This document shows positions 1 through 12,300 of a DNA stretch of 64,000 nucleotides, in pieces; the first letter of the stretch is position 1; each line of letters opens with the position of its first letter. The DNA comes from Marthasterias glacialis (Eukaryota; Echinodermata; Asteroidea; Forcipulatida; Asteriidae). Both the position numbers and the translations under genes were made by a program. The notes beneath the pieces are model-generated. The model made no database searches, was not told where the DNA came from, and saw only the letters and a list, made by a program, of their open reading frames with translations. Where the stretch lies: contig OU452233.1 in assembly GCA_911728455.2 (NCBI GenBank), positions 14,079,214 through 14,143,213 of the forward strand. Direction: 5' to 3'.

Positions 1-161
1 GCGAGTGGCGCGATTAATTCGCTGGAGATGGGGAAATCTTATTCTTCAAAAAAACAATGTTCATACTTTTGACTGTCATTCAACTTGTGCAATCCATTAT
101 GCCAATTGATAAAAATAGTTTGCAAATCTTAGTTTCTTAACCTTTGACCTTAGATGTTTAC

Positions 162-348
162 CTCTGGTATATGTGGTCTCTGACATGATGGCCCCTCCAA
201 GCTCATCCGAAGACACTTGAAGGAGAATGGAGACTCTCTCTAAGACCTCTTGGTTGACAAGACGTGCCATGTCTGTGTCTGACTGGGTGAACTTTAGATC
301 GCCAAGATGGAGGACTGCCGCCAGGGTTCGGAAAAGACTGTCCTCATC
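162..348 (-). CDS. MYO16: MYO16 coding exon 13 (motor)
   Basis: Encodes [20 protein letters not shown], the conserved myosin 'LHLGN' segment, then [13 protein letters not shown]. The donor GTAAAC is at 160-161. The gene continues beyond position 1. Confidence 0.94.
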
Positions 349-3300
349 CTGGAAAGACACCATAATCAGACAAATTCCCACTTAACCATCTCAGAATATT
401 TGTATATTTGACCCTCCTATTTTCTGTAAACTCTGCTAGTAAGTTGATCTACTATTCAGAACCATTCAACTGCACAGGTTCTGTATGACGGAGCAACTGT
501 GCACAGCACTATCTGTGTAATGTGTGGATGCAATCACCACATGATATCAAATTGCAGGCTGGCATAGTTAATCTATCATATAAAACCACAGTGGATGATA
601 TTGACTGGTCAGACAGTAGGAGGGTTGACTGTGCACTGTGTAGATGCATTCACCACAAGATATAATATTGCAGGCTGGCATATAGCGCATCTATCATTCA
701 AAACCACAGTGGATGATATTGACTGGTCAGACAGTAGGAGGGTTGACTGTGCACTGTGTAGATGCATTCACCACAAGATATTATATTGCAGGCTGGCATA
801 TAGCACATCTATCATTCAAAACCACAGTGGATGATATTGAATGGTCAGACAGTAGGAGGGTTGACTGTGCACTGTCATGACTGTGTAGAAGCATTCACCA
901 CATGATATAACATTGCAGGTTGCCATAGTGCATCTATCATTCAAAATTAATGGATGATATTGGTTGGACAGTAAGAGGGTTGACTGTGGACTGTGTAGAT
1001 GCATTCACCACATTTTTGTATTTTGATGGTGTTTTAATTGTAACATACGCCTTCAAACATTCTCGGATGTAGAGGGCAAACTACAATTGTAATAAATTTG
1101 TATTACAACTTATGGCAGGCTGGCATAGTGCATCTTTCATTCAAAACCATGGATAGTCAGACAGTAAGAGGCCTGACGGATGAGAGATTTTGCTGGACTT
1201 ACATCTTTTGAGAAGCCAATATGGCGGAAACAATCTCGCACTGACTGGAATTTCTGCCGGGATGCTGTGTTAACAGCTTTTCTCACGTCATGGCCTTGAT
1301 TTAAGTACCTGGGAAAAAAACGAACATGAATAAGACTACCGTTCCTGAATAAGAAACGCTATTTGCAATAAGACGAAATGGGCATGATACATTAAAAAGG
1401 AAAAAAAAACTGAGTGGAAGAGAAGGGTCTCACTTGAGAAAATACATTGAAAAGGAAAAATAATTAACTGCAAAGTACTCCAGCATGGAGATCAGTGAAA
1501 CAGTGACGTCATCTCAGAAGGGTCTATTCACTTGGCTACAAAATTCTCCCAAACCTTTCAACATGCAGTTGTAGTCAATGGCTGTATAATGACCATGCAA
1601 TTATCACAGTGGGTATTTCCCCAAAACCATCTAAAACAAGTCTTGCGTAACCACAATCAACTTGAAATCTGGCTTCTACCCAGTTTAAAAAATGATGAAG
1701 TTCGCAATGCCAAGTTTGTTAGAGGCATGTGATCAATATGTAAACTAGGTCTCAGACGTTTATCAATCGTGTTTAATGGTCTTATTTCATGAGAAAGCAG
1801 TTTCAACAACAATATATAGCTGCGATCAACAAACAGCCAAATGAAGACAGAAAAAAATCTAATTTTGGAAAATGGAAAGATGTTAAAACTTCAGAAAATC
1901 AAGAACCTGTAGCCAACTTTACATAAATTAGAAACTATCTACCATTGGAATTCTACATATAAAGCCTGGTTCATACTTCACACGAATTGGGCATGCAAAG
2001 CGACGTTTACGTGACCATTTAAAAAAAATCAAAATGTTCGCTTTGCAGGCAGTTTCGCCCGAGATGAGCAAAGAAACAACCAATCAAATCACTGTATTAT
2101 CTACCGCTTGAGGGCAAACTTTGTGTAGTTACTGGTTGGACGAGCTGGTGCACTGGTTATGGAATTCACAGAAGCACTTTTATAAAAGCAATGTGAAGAG
2201 GGAACCAGACAGGCAGCGAGGAGCAAACTATGGTCAGAATTATGAATGCACTTTTCTTAACAGATAAGATTTGCTTTCTTGTTAAGTATGAATCAGGCTT
2301 AACAGGGAATTAATGACAATGGAATAAGAGCAAATACAAAAGAAAGCCTTCATGAACTTTCAGGGCTTTTGAAAAAGAAATAAGCACATGCGTGTCAACT
2401 TAATGTAACTAACATGCAGAGCAAAACTGCTTAATACCAGAAAAATCTACAAAGCAGGTTTTATTGGATACCTGCCAAATCATCACCACATAAAGTGTGT
2501 ACTTTTGGCTGGTAACTGGTTGTACATGTTTAGCAAACATCTACTTAGCAGGGAATTGGAGGAATTGAAGATGAATGGCAGAAATGAATGATGTACAAAA
2601 TGACTTGTGTGTACTTACACGCAATCCTACTAGAGTGGAGAATGAAAGAAAATTGTGATCAGAAAAAATTATGATTTGCTCACCCATGACAAAATTGAAA
2701 TTTCATTAAAGCTTTGCATGATGGAAACACAAGCTGGAGCGGCTTGCAGTAGCACTGTGATTTATCCCTTCTTTGGGGACCCTAGGTGGCAGCAGACCCA
2801 CAAGTAAAATCCATTGTTCTCAAACATTTGCACATGCCCAGAGTCACTAACAATAGAGATTTACCTGGAATGTCTGTTGCTACCTAGGGCCTTTTCCAAA
2901 CCTCAGCTTGAATGCAGGCTCCAGCTTGATCTCCATCAACATTTTGGAGCAGTGTATATTTTGCACAATGTTTCCAACGTAAATGGAGCCTGCAGCTGGA
3001 GCCTAAGCCAAGGATTGGAAAAAGGCCCAGTGTCTCTAAAGTCAAAGTCTCAGTTAGGTTTGTTACTCAAAACACAGGTTCCCAAAGTAATACAACACCA
3101 TAATATACGTTCAGTCCAATAGACTCAACAGTTATATCACACGGGACATGACACTGACAGTTTTAACAACCGATTAAGACCTTGTCGCCACTCTTTTTTT
3201 CCCTTAATAAATGCTACATGGGCTTTGGCAAGAACACAGTTTACCTACTGTAACCAGTCAGGCAGATTTGGGTTGAGCAAACTGAGCTACAACCAAAGAT

Positions 3301-6300
3301 TATAGAGCGCCGAAGGCGCAAGATAAGGAACTGGATCTCTATCTATTGTTCGAACGTGAAATAGGCATGGACGCCATTTCGGCAAGTGAATGTTTTGTTT
3401 CCCATTGATAGCAATGGTCATTGTCTCCACTGATCTGCACTTATCTATGGTTGTATCAAAAGAATTACTTGCTGAAATGGCATCCAGTGGGATTTCACAC
3501 TTCAGCATATCTTGCGCCTTCGGCGCTCTATAATCTTTGGTTACAACCTGCTTGCACTAACGATATGATTTCTTTCCTTATATTCATTTCATACCTATGA
3601 GATTCTGGATTGCTCAGACCATACTCGATCTTCTCCTCTTCCGTCAGACCGCCGTACATCAAGTAAAAGATATGGAAGTTTCTTTCCCTCTCGCTCTGTT
3701 GAATGACTCGTGATTTTTCCAGGAGGTATTCAGATATTGACGCTCCTTGGACGTGACCGTCGCTGGAGAACAGCAACTCTAAATACTTGCCGAACCGGCT
3801 GGAGTTGTCGTTCATTTCAGTTTGGGCATTGCCGAAGCACTCAAGCAGTGGATTAACCTGTGCACATTACAAACTTATTTTAAAAAATTCCCAGCACTCT
3901 TGAAAGGATTACAGGATTCGGATCAAAAAAGCCGTTGAAAGGCAAATAAACCCCCACGCCCCCATCAGTGAGGACAAACAATGCCAGAAAAGTAATGGCA
4001 CTGTCCAATTTGACAAAAAACAGTGTACTAGCAAAACTGTTTGGTTTTGAGGTTACTGTCTCAATGCTACAACTACTGGATTTGGGACAGAGATTTAGTT
4101 GGTATTTCAAGCCTCGAGAAATGAAAACAAATTAAGATCAGACTTATCTATCTCATTATTTGATGGATCAAGACACATCTCACACTGGAGGAAAGCCCTA
4201 CAGCCGTAATTGTCAATTTTTCTCTTAAATAGAGTTTTCTGATTCCTTATTTTAAAACTCAAATATATAAAAGAGCACTTACCTGCTGAATTTTATCATT
4301 CAGAAGACTCTCTTCCCTCTGTGCCGTCAGCCCTAATTGTCAATTTTTCTCTTAAACAGAGTTTGCTGATTCCTTATTTTAAAACTCAAATATATAAAAG
4401 AGCACTTACCTGCTGAATTTTATCATTCAGAAGACTCTCTTCGCTCTGTGCCGTCATCAAAATGTGCTTGACAAAATACTTGGAAGATTCCGTCTTGCCG
4501 GCCCCGCTTTCTCCACTTATAATGCAGCATTGTGATTGTCCCTCTCTTAGCATCGCTCTGTAGGCCCGGTCTGCTATGCAGAATATGTGAGGGGTGAGGG
4601 AGCTTCGGTCGTTGAGGTCACAGTACTGGCGGGAGACTCGGTTTGAGTAGATGGGGAGCGCTTTGAAGGGGTTGACGGATATGAGGATGTCACCAACATA
4701 CGTCTGGAATGAGAAGTAGAGATTGTGGAAATTTTGTTCAAATTCACTGTACCCTCCCACAATTAGTGGTGTGTTGCAGCCGAGCAGTCTAGAGCACCGG
4801 ATTCAAGCTCTGGTGTTTCTGATCAGCAGAGTGTGGGTTCGAGTCCAGGTCTTGACACATGTGTTTCTAAGCAAGAGACTTAACCAAAATTGCTCCGTCC
4901 TTTGGTGGCCTGTCGTGGCCAAGCGGTTTAGTGCACCGGACACAAGCTCTGGGGTTTCTGATCAGTGGAGTGTGGGTTGGAGTCCAGGTATTGACACCTG
5001 TGTCCTTGATCAAGAGACTTAACCATAATTGTTCCGTCCTTTGGATGGGACGAAAAGTCCTAGGTCCTTTGTGTTGTGTAATGCACGTAGAGAACCCATT
5101 CAGAAACGAGGATTCAAGTTTGCTCAAAGATAATGATTATAATTCTTTTTCTTTGACTTACATAGATGACATCTTTAGTGTATCTCAGCATCAGCTCTTG
5201 GAGAATCATGTTCTGTGACAACTCCGACATTGACGTCAGGTCATCGGTTGAACTGGTACCCGGCAGGTAAACCTACAAAAAAGAGAATCACAAGTTTTTT
5301 AATTCACAACTCTTCGAAACAATGCGAGGCATACCCATGCCGTTCGACTGGAAGGGCCCACATTTTGGTCTTTATTCTTTGAGGTAAAAAACTAGCAGTG
5401 CAGCATTATTAAAGTTAGAAGACAGGATTGGTATTCTTCAAAATTTTAATTTATTAGTATCAGTCTGAAAGCTTACTGATTATGGAGTTCATACCAGTAG
5501 CAATCTTCCATAGAAATAGTTTTGTCTAAAATACTATTAAAGTCGAGAAAATAGAAATTGACGACCCTGATTTTAATTTCAGTAGTAAAAATCAAAATTA
5601 AGGACAATGTGCTTACATGCTGAAAAGTGTGCATGATTTTTCACTTATTTCTCCTGACTCAGATGACAGATTATTCCCAAATTTTTACAGGTTTTTGTTT
5701 TTTCATGTAGATATTGAATCACACAAAGTAAGACCTCCGTAAGTTAGAACACCATACTATCAGCTTTGCCAATCCTATATTCTACCTTTAAAGTTAGGTT
5801 AAAATTACTGGATTCCATTGGGCAAATGCATTGGCAATGTGTCACTTTTGAGGTAGCTCATCCTCTGATGAAAACTTTTGATCAAAATCAAATTACAAAT
5901 CTGAGGGCATTCAGGTTGGCTCAGTGGTTTCTTCCCTGCCCTCCACCTCTGTGGACCCCGGTTCGAATCCCACCTCAGACCTGGAGCCTTGCATGTGGAT
6001 TGGGTTTGCAGTCCCCACCTGATTGCGTAGGTTTTCCTTAATTGGGGTTTTCCTCCCACATCTAAAACTGACATTTCTTCAACATCTTCTCTACACAGGT
6101 ATTAGTCCTACGGCTTACACATATTGTAAGAGAAGGAGTTTACTACTGTGTTTCTGGCATGGTTGGCTCCAGATGCCCGTAGATAAAGCGTTAGATGAAA
6201 GTTGTGTGTTAATATTATTCTGATGGGTTATCCTGTTTTTTCATTTCTTCATCTTAATTAGATTGATATTTTTAAATGGTTGGTCATCTTACCGGATCTT

Positions 6301-9300
6301 CCTCTTTGGGGACCTTGAGACCCAGGGTATGGACAGACTCATCAACATCTCGGCTGGATCTTTTCTCATCGTCTGGAAGTCGCGTCTGAGCTTCAAAGAT
6401 CTCTTCCGTCTTGGACAATGAAGAGGACCTTGGTCGGCTGAAAATAAGGACAAGATTTCAAGATTTTACACTTGAATCTCACCTGCTGTATGAATGTGGA
6501 GACAGGTCCTGAGTAGACTACTGGATCTCCAGCATGGATCTACAGTTTTCCCAAGAATGGCCATTTTCAATAAAGGGGTCAACAGTTTGGGACCTTGAAA
6601 TAGACCAATCCATTAAGCCCCACCAATTAACCTATTGACCAATCACAGCCTCGACAACTCCACTGAAATTCTGACAAAAGTCCAACACATTAAAATCCAA
6701 TTAAAAAAGTAAACAAACCACCGCCATTGTTCCAACACACAAGAGCACACACAACTGTACTAACTTTTGTTTTGTTTTAAATTTTTCGTATTTCTGGTGG
6801 TGCAAATCCCACAGCAGTGGTCGCTGTACAGTCGTGTAAAAGTGGTTTAACAGTGTTTCTGTCTGCATTGTCCTTTGGACTCAATGCACTGCTCAAAATG
6901 CCTCAAAACTAAATCCATACCGTTCACAAAAACCATGAACGTGTGTGTATCTGATACGTGTGTGTGTGGCCGCAACCGAACCACTGCTGCGATCGTGGCA
7001 AGAAAATCACACCATGTGCTTTTGCTAGGCAGTTGCTAAGGTAGGCAGGGCTTAATGAATCGGTCTATTGGCCGACATGAAACGGAGAAATATCTTTAAT
7101 GCCGTAAACAAAGCAGAGAAATATGACCTTCCTTCGGGCTCTTCTTGAGGCACCGAAAACTTGTGAACCTGTTTTTTCCATGCAAAAAAAGGCCTCTCCT
7201 GGGCAAACTGTAGAGGGCCCACTGCATTGTGAATCCCCCATACTGCTTTGTATGACGTAGCCTTAAGACGTAAGCCTACTTACAGGTTCTTGCTGTTGAT
7301 TCTGACCACTCCCTCGTTCATCTTAGACTCTGGGAGTTCCTCATAAATCTCCTCATCGTTCGGACTGACCGGTTTGATGCGGTTTGGTAAATACTCCTGC
7401 GTAGCTGTTTTCAGCATTTCCTGAATTAGTTCCGTAACTGCGATGTCTGATTTGAGAAAAGACAAAAAAAGTGACCATGGCTTGAGCTTCAAGAAAATCT
7501 CCACGAGGCCATAGTATCTTGTAGCTCAGTACTTACACTGGACCAGTAGTATTAATATTTTCATTTATTTGCTAAACTCTTATGAGGAGGCTTAGAATTG
7601 AAAAGTTTAAGCATGTATTGTGTACATTAATACATTCATTAAAAAAAATTTGAAAAAAAAATAGCCTGCAAGCTTTATTCGGTTGTGGAAAGTCGTCCAG
7701 TGGGTATTTCAAACCCTAGTGAGATTTCAGAACAAACAACATCATGCAGGACAAACAGATATCTACACCACATGACGGTATCGACCCAATTCACCTGACG
7801 TCATCATCACGATAATCTTGATCCACCATTTTGGAAGTCAATGTCTCTGTGTGTTATACAGTGTAGTGCATTTACAGGTATACCTATTGACTTCCAAAAT
7901 GTTGAGCGTGGCGCAGTCGTTGCGTGTGACGTGCGTGCAAGGGGTCAATACAAGAATCTTTGTGTAAAGTATAAAGGCATGCGCGGGAAATTCGGCTCTG
8001 GATCAGGATTATTTTACTCCTTTAAGGCGAATGTCCGCATCACATCAGAGTTTTTGCTCGCCCTTTAATTGACTGGAAATCTAAGTGGTTCTATAGCAAC
8101 AACTAATTCAACTGTTCCGATTATTACTTCCTGTGTATGCATGTACAGCAAGAGAGCCCACGATTACAAGGTTTTGCTTCTAATGGGCCTCCTCTACCGA
8201 CTCCAATAAACAGTGTTTTATTACATTGTTTGTCCGATCTGATCTATAGAAAATAAGCCATACACCATACATACCTTGTGGCGTCTCACCATTGTTGTTA
8301 ACAATCTTAGGGTTAGCGTTTCTTCTAGTCAGTAGTTTGACCATCTTAGTATGACCAAATCTGGCCGCAACATGCAGTGGAGTCATCATCTCATCATCCT
8401 GTATGTCTATATCTGCATTGCGATCTAGAAGAAACTTGGCCACCTCGCGGTAGTTGTTGGCCGCTGCTATGTGAAGCTAAAAAGAACAAAATAATTGGAT
8501 TGTAAATCCCATATTTATTGCTTTTTTTACTTGCTAAAATATTCTCACAAATCTACCTTTTAACTTACATCACATTACATTGAAATTACTTCCTTCATTC
8601 ACTTAATCGGGATACTGATTCACGGTTTTCTAAATAAATATGAGTTTTACCAGTGACGTTTTGCTGTCGTTCGCGGTGTTGACGTTCCCTCCAGTCAACA
8701 GAAACTCCTTGACATCCGCTAACATCCTGTCAGCCTCTCGCTGTTTCACGCCCTTCAACGTGCCGCTGTCCATCCCTACAAGTCAAACAAGTGATTTGTT
8801 TTGAAATGGCAGACCCTGTTTTGCGATAATGATGGAGTCAAATGACTAAACCAGGCCTCGTGCTAAAGTGCCTTGCTTCAGTACCTCATCAAGCCGGTTA
8901 ACTGTACTTTTCACAAGCTCCAAAGAAGTTTTAGTAGTCCTGGCTGCTGGAATTTTCAAACATATTTTCATGTGTGACACAGCCCGAAGTGTTGGTTAGG
9001 GTTCCCAAATACAGACAAACTGCCTTGACTTACCGACTTGCTGCATGTGTTGCTCCATTACTAATCTGGTCTCACTTCCTTCCGGCGCGTGATCTAGGGG
9101 TACATTACCGTCGATGTCTAAGAGCGTTACATCAGCCTGGTTCTGTCAGAAGGAATAAATCAAACTCCTAGTTTTATAACTTGATTCTAGAGAGGGGGGA
9201 AAGGAGTGATGGTGGGAATGGCTTGGCAACAGCCAGCTTTGGACAAGTCCAGTTTCTTATAGCGTCTAACCGAACGATTGTGTACACGCCACGCACAACT

Positions 9301-12300
9301 ACCAGCCAGTGAGCAGTCTTCATATGACCTCAGTGAGGGCACTGTTCGAGCTCCTGACATCATATGCATGGGGTCTATGTCACTTTCTAAAAATCATAAT
9401 GCTAATATGCAGTTATTATATAACACTTTATCACACCCCAGGGCATATCAAAGTGCTCATTATTTTTTCTACAGGTATGTGAAGTTATGTTCAAATTTTA
9501 AGACCCATTTATTTACATAGCACCACGTCATAGTTTACAAGGTGCTGTGGCTCAATCTGCAGCCAATCATATATCAGAAAACACTGGGTCAAACCCCTTC
9601 TCTTTACAATAAGTGTATTGGGTCCTTTTACAAGCATTACACAACACACAGGACCTGCAGCTTTATGTCCCATCTGAAGGACAAAGCAATAATGGTGAAG
9701 TGTCTTGCTTAATCGAGACCATAACCCACACTCTGCTAATCAGAAACACCTGAGCTTGAGTTCAGTGTGCTTGACCGCTCAGCCACGACACGCCAGAACG
9801 GAATACCGTCAACAACTGGATCAAAATGCCAGGGAAAAAGACTTACATTTAGGAGTAACTGTGTGATTTCTGTGAAGTCACAAGCACAGCTTGCATGAAG
9901 TGGGGACCACCAGTCATCATCCTGTGCATTGACATTGGCCCCGCGGGATACCAGGATCTCTGCCGCAGCTAGGTTGTCATCTACACAACACTGGTAAAAA
10001 GAAGGTTAAACAGAAGGCAAAGAAAAATCAGTACTTTGAAAACTGTTGATCTTTTTCAAAACCATAATCCTCAACCTTAACATGCTGTATTGAAAAAGCA
10101 CATCGACTTTATAAAAAGCACTATTTTTGCTCATTTTGCAAATGATGTTTTGAAATAACTCTACAAACAAAAAATGTGATTCTTAAATATCCAATTTCTA
10201 AATAAGCTGGTGAGTGACAACATAATTTTTTTGTTTTTAACGAAATGACCAGTGCTTTTGATAGCTCCCTTACTTAGCACAGACATTTTATGCATAGTAC
10301 ATGTAAGTGATACTTTCTGGTTAACAGCAATTCAGAATTGGTCCAGTGGTGGCGGTTAAAAAGTTTTAAAAAGAAGCCTTTTGTGTGAGGGCACAAAAAA
10401 AAGGTTGAACCATAAATGGACCAATAAATATGTTGACAGCCATAAAGCATTGCGGTTTATAATCTTGAAGACAAGTGACTCTTGAATTGCTGGTTATATA
10501 GAACTACCCAACTCTTTTGTTGGTTAAAGTGTTCTGTTTGTTCATTTTGTCCCTTCCTTTTTTTGTTGAATTGGTGTTGTTATTTGGGGAGACGTGTTTT
10601 TTGGTTAATTGTTCTTTTTGAAATATTATTCCTTTTGATAAATTGTTTTCTTTTTGAATTGTTCTTACTGCTGAGTTTTTGTTTGTTTGTTCTTTTATTG
10701 TTCTATTAGTTGAATTGTTGTTTTTGTTAAACTGTCCTTTTTGAACTGTTCTTATTGCCAAGTTGCTTTTTTTCAATTGTTCTTTTTGCAGGGGTGATAG
10801 TGGCCACATACAAAAAGCTGAAAACAGCTAGCAAAAAGCTGAAATTTAAAAAGTTCCAAAAATTTTGTACAGAGCAGGTGTACAAAATAGCTGAAATTCA
10901 GAGTAAAAATCTGAACAAAAAAAAGCTGAAATCAGCTTAAAAGCTGAATTCTCACACCCCTGTTTTTGTTGAATTGTTCTTACTGCCGAGTTGCTCTTTT
11001 CTTAAGTGCTCTTTTCAGCTCCCAAAGGTTTTTGAGTGCTTATAACATTCTGGAGGTACTTGTATCTGTTACCATGACACTCTCTGTCTTTCTTACCTGA
11101 TGTAGGACAGTTACACCACTCTCGGACGATGTGTTTGGGTCAGCTCCTTGGCTTAACAATGCTAGAACTGTTGGCAAATAAAATAATGTAAAATCTTAAT
11201 ATTACATGATAATCAGTGAGGGCAATTCACAACATCCCCCCAAAAAAGTTTGCTCAGGAGGGGCGGGCGACGGGTTCATTTTTTGCAGTGTATCATGGGA
11301 TAGATGTCAGTCCACCTTCGTAGTAAGACAAACTTGTAAAGTGATAAAGTCATCCATGTATAATGACTGTACAATGTCATACAAAAAGGCCCTGGGCCCA
11401 AACTTCATGAAGCTGTTGAGCAGAAAACTTTGACAACAAAAATATTTTGCTTCAAGCAAAATAATAACAGGGGCACCAGTCATAACAATATGAATGACAT
11501 GACATTTTGCCTGGTACCCTGTTTCTGCTTGGCAATGTTTTAAGTGCCAAGCAAAGTTTTGGTGCTTACCAACTTGATCAAAGTAGACTCTGGCAAGCTT
11601 GACTTGCCCCCCTGATGCCCAAGGTTTGTGAGATCAAGTGGGCTCTACACATACAACATGCCATGGGCAAACATTGATCACGTAATAGGATTCCCGATAG
11701 CACTTAATCCGAATGACGAACAGGAAACTTCACATGACTCGGGTGATTCACTGTTCACTGACAACCACCTGCTCCGACACTATGCCCAATGTTTCAAATA
11801 ATCTTGTCCGAAGGTTTTAAAGATTGTAAAATGATGTTAATCAACTCTTATTAACTTAGGCTCAATTGGCCAATCAGCATGTGCTTCTGCCAATCAAAGG
11901 TATATAGATGAGTTGCACATGACATCAACAATGGGAAAAATCAGCCATCTTTGATGACAATGAGTGCATGTTTTTACGTTACACGTAAGTACTGCACATG
12001 GCACGCGTGCGTTTTACAAACTCCTTCCATGATTGGCTGGTAAGCAACTCAAGCTGCGTTGAAATTTACAGAGCTTAACGCGGCTACAGGCCAAAATAGA
12101 AATTGTCATCAAAGATGGCGTCTATTGCAACCCATCTATTGGCCAATCAAAATATTTAGCAGGAGAAGGCAGAGCATGTGAATATGAATTTCCATAGAGG
12201 CCTATAGTTTCCCTAAAGAGGTCACTACTATCCATCAACAAAAAGTGCAGGATTTAACCCTCCTACTCTTGGTAACATTTCCAGAAAGTTAACCAACCAT

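Noticed and set aside
480-1000. CRISPR-like array
   Set aside because: Unit is about 119 bp with no spacer/repeat alternation, in a eukaryotic intron: a minisatellite.
3528-3594. Extension of MYO16 exon 11 frame past 3595
   Set aside because: Lies beyond a good donor, and homology ends at HR, continuing in the exon at 1203-1308.
4906-5010. tRNA-Leu/Ser-like sequence with A and B boxes
   Set aside because: No acceptor stem pairing, and the same head recurs with a shared non-tRNA tail at several places: SINEs.
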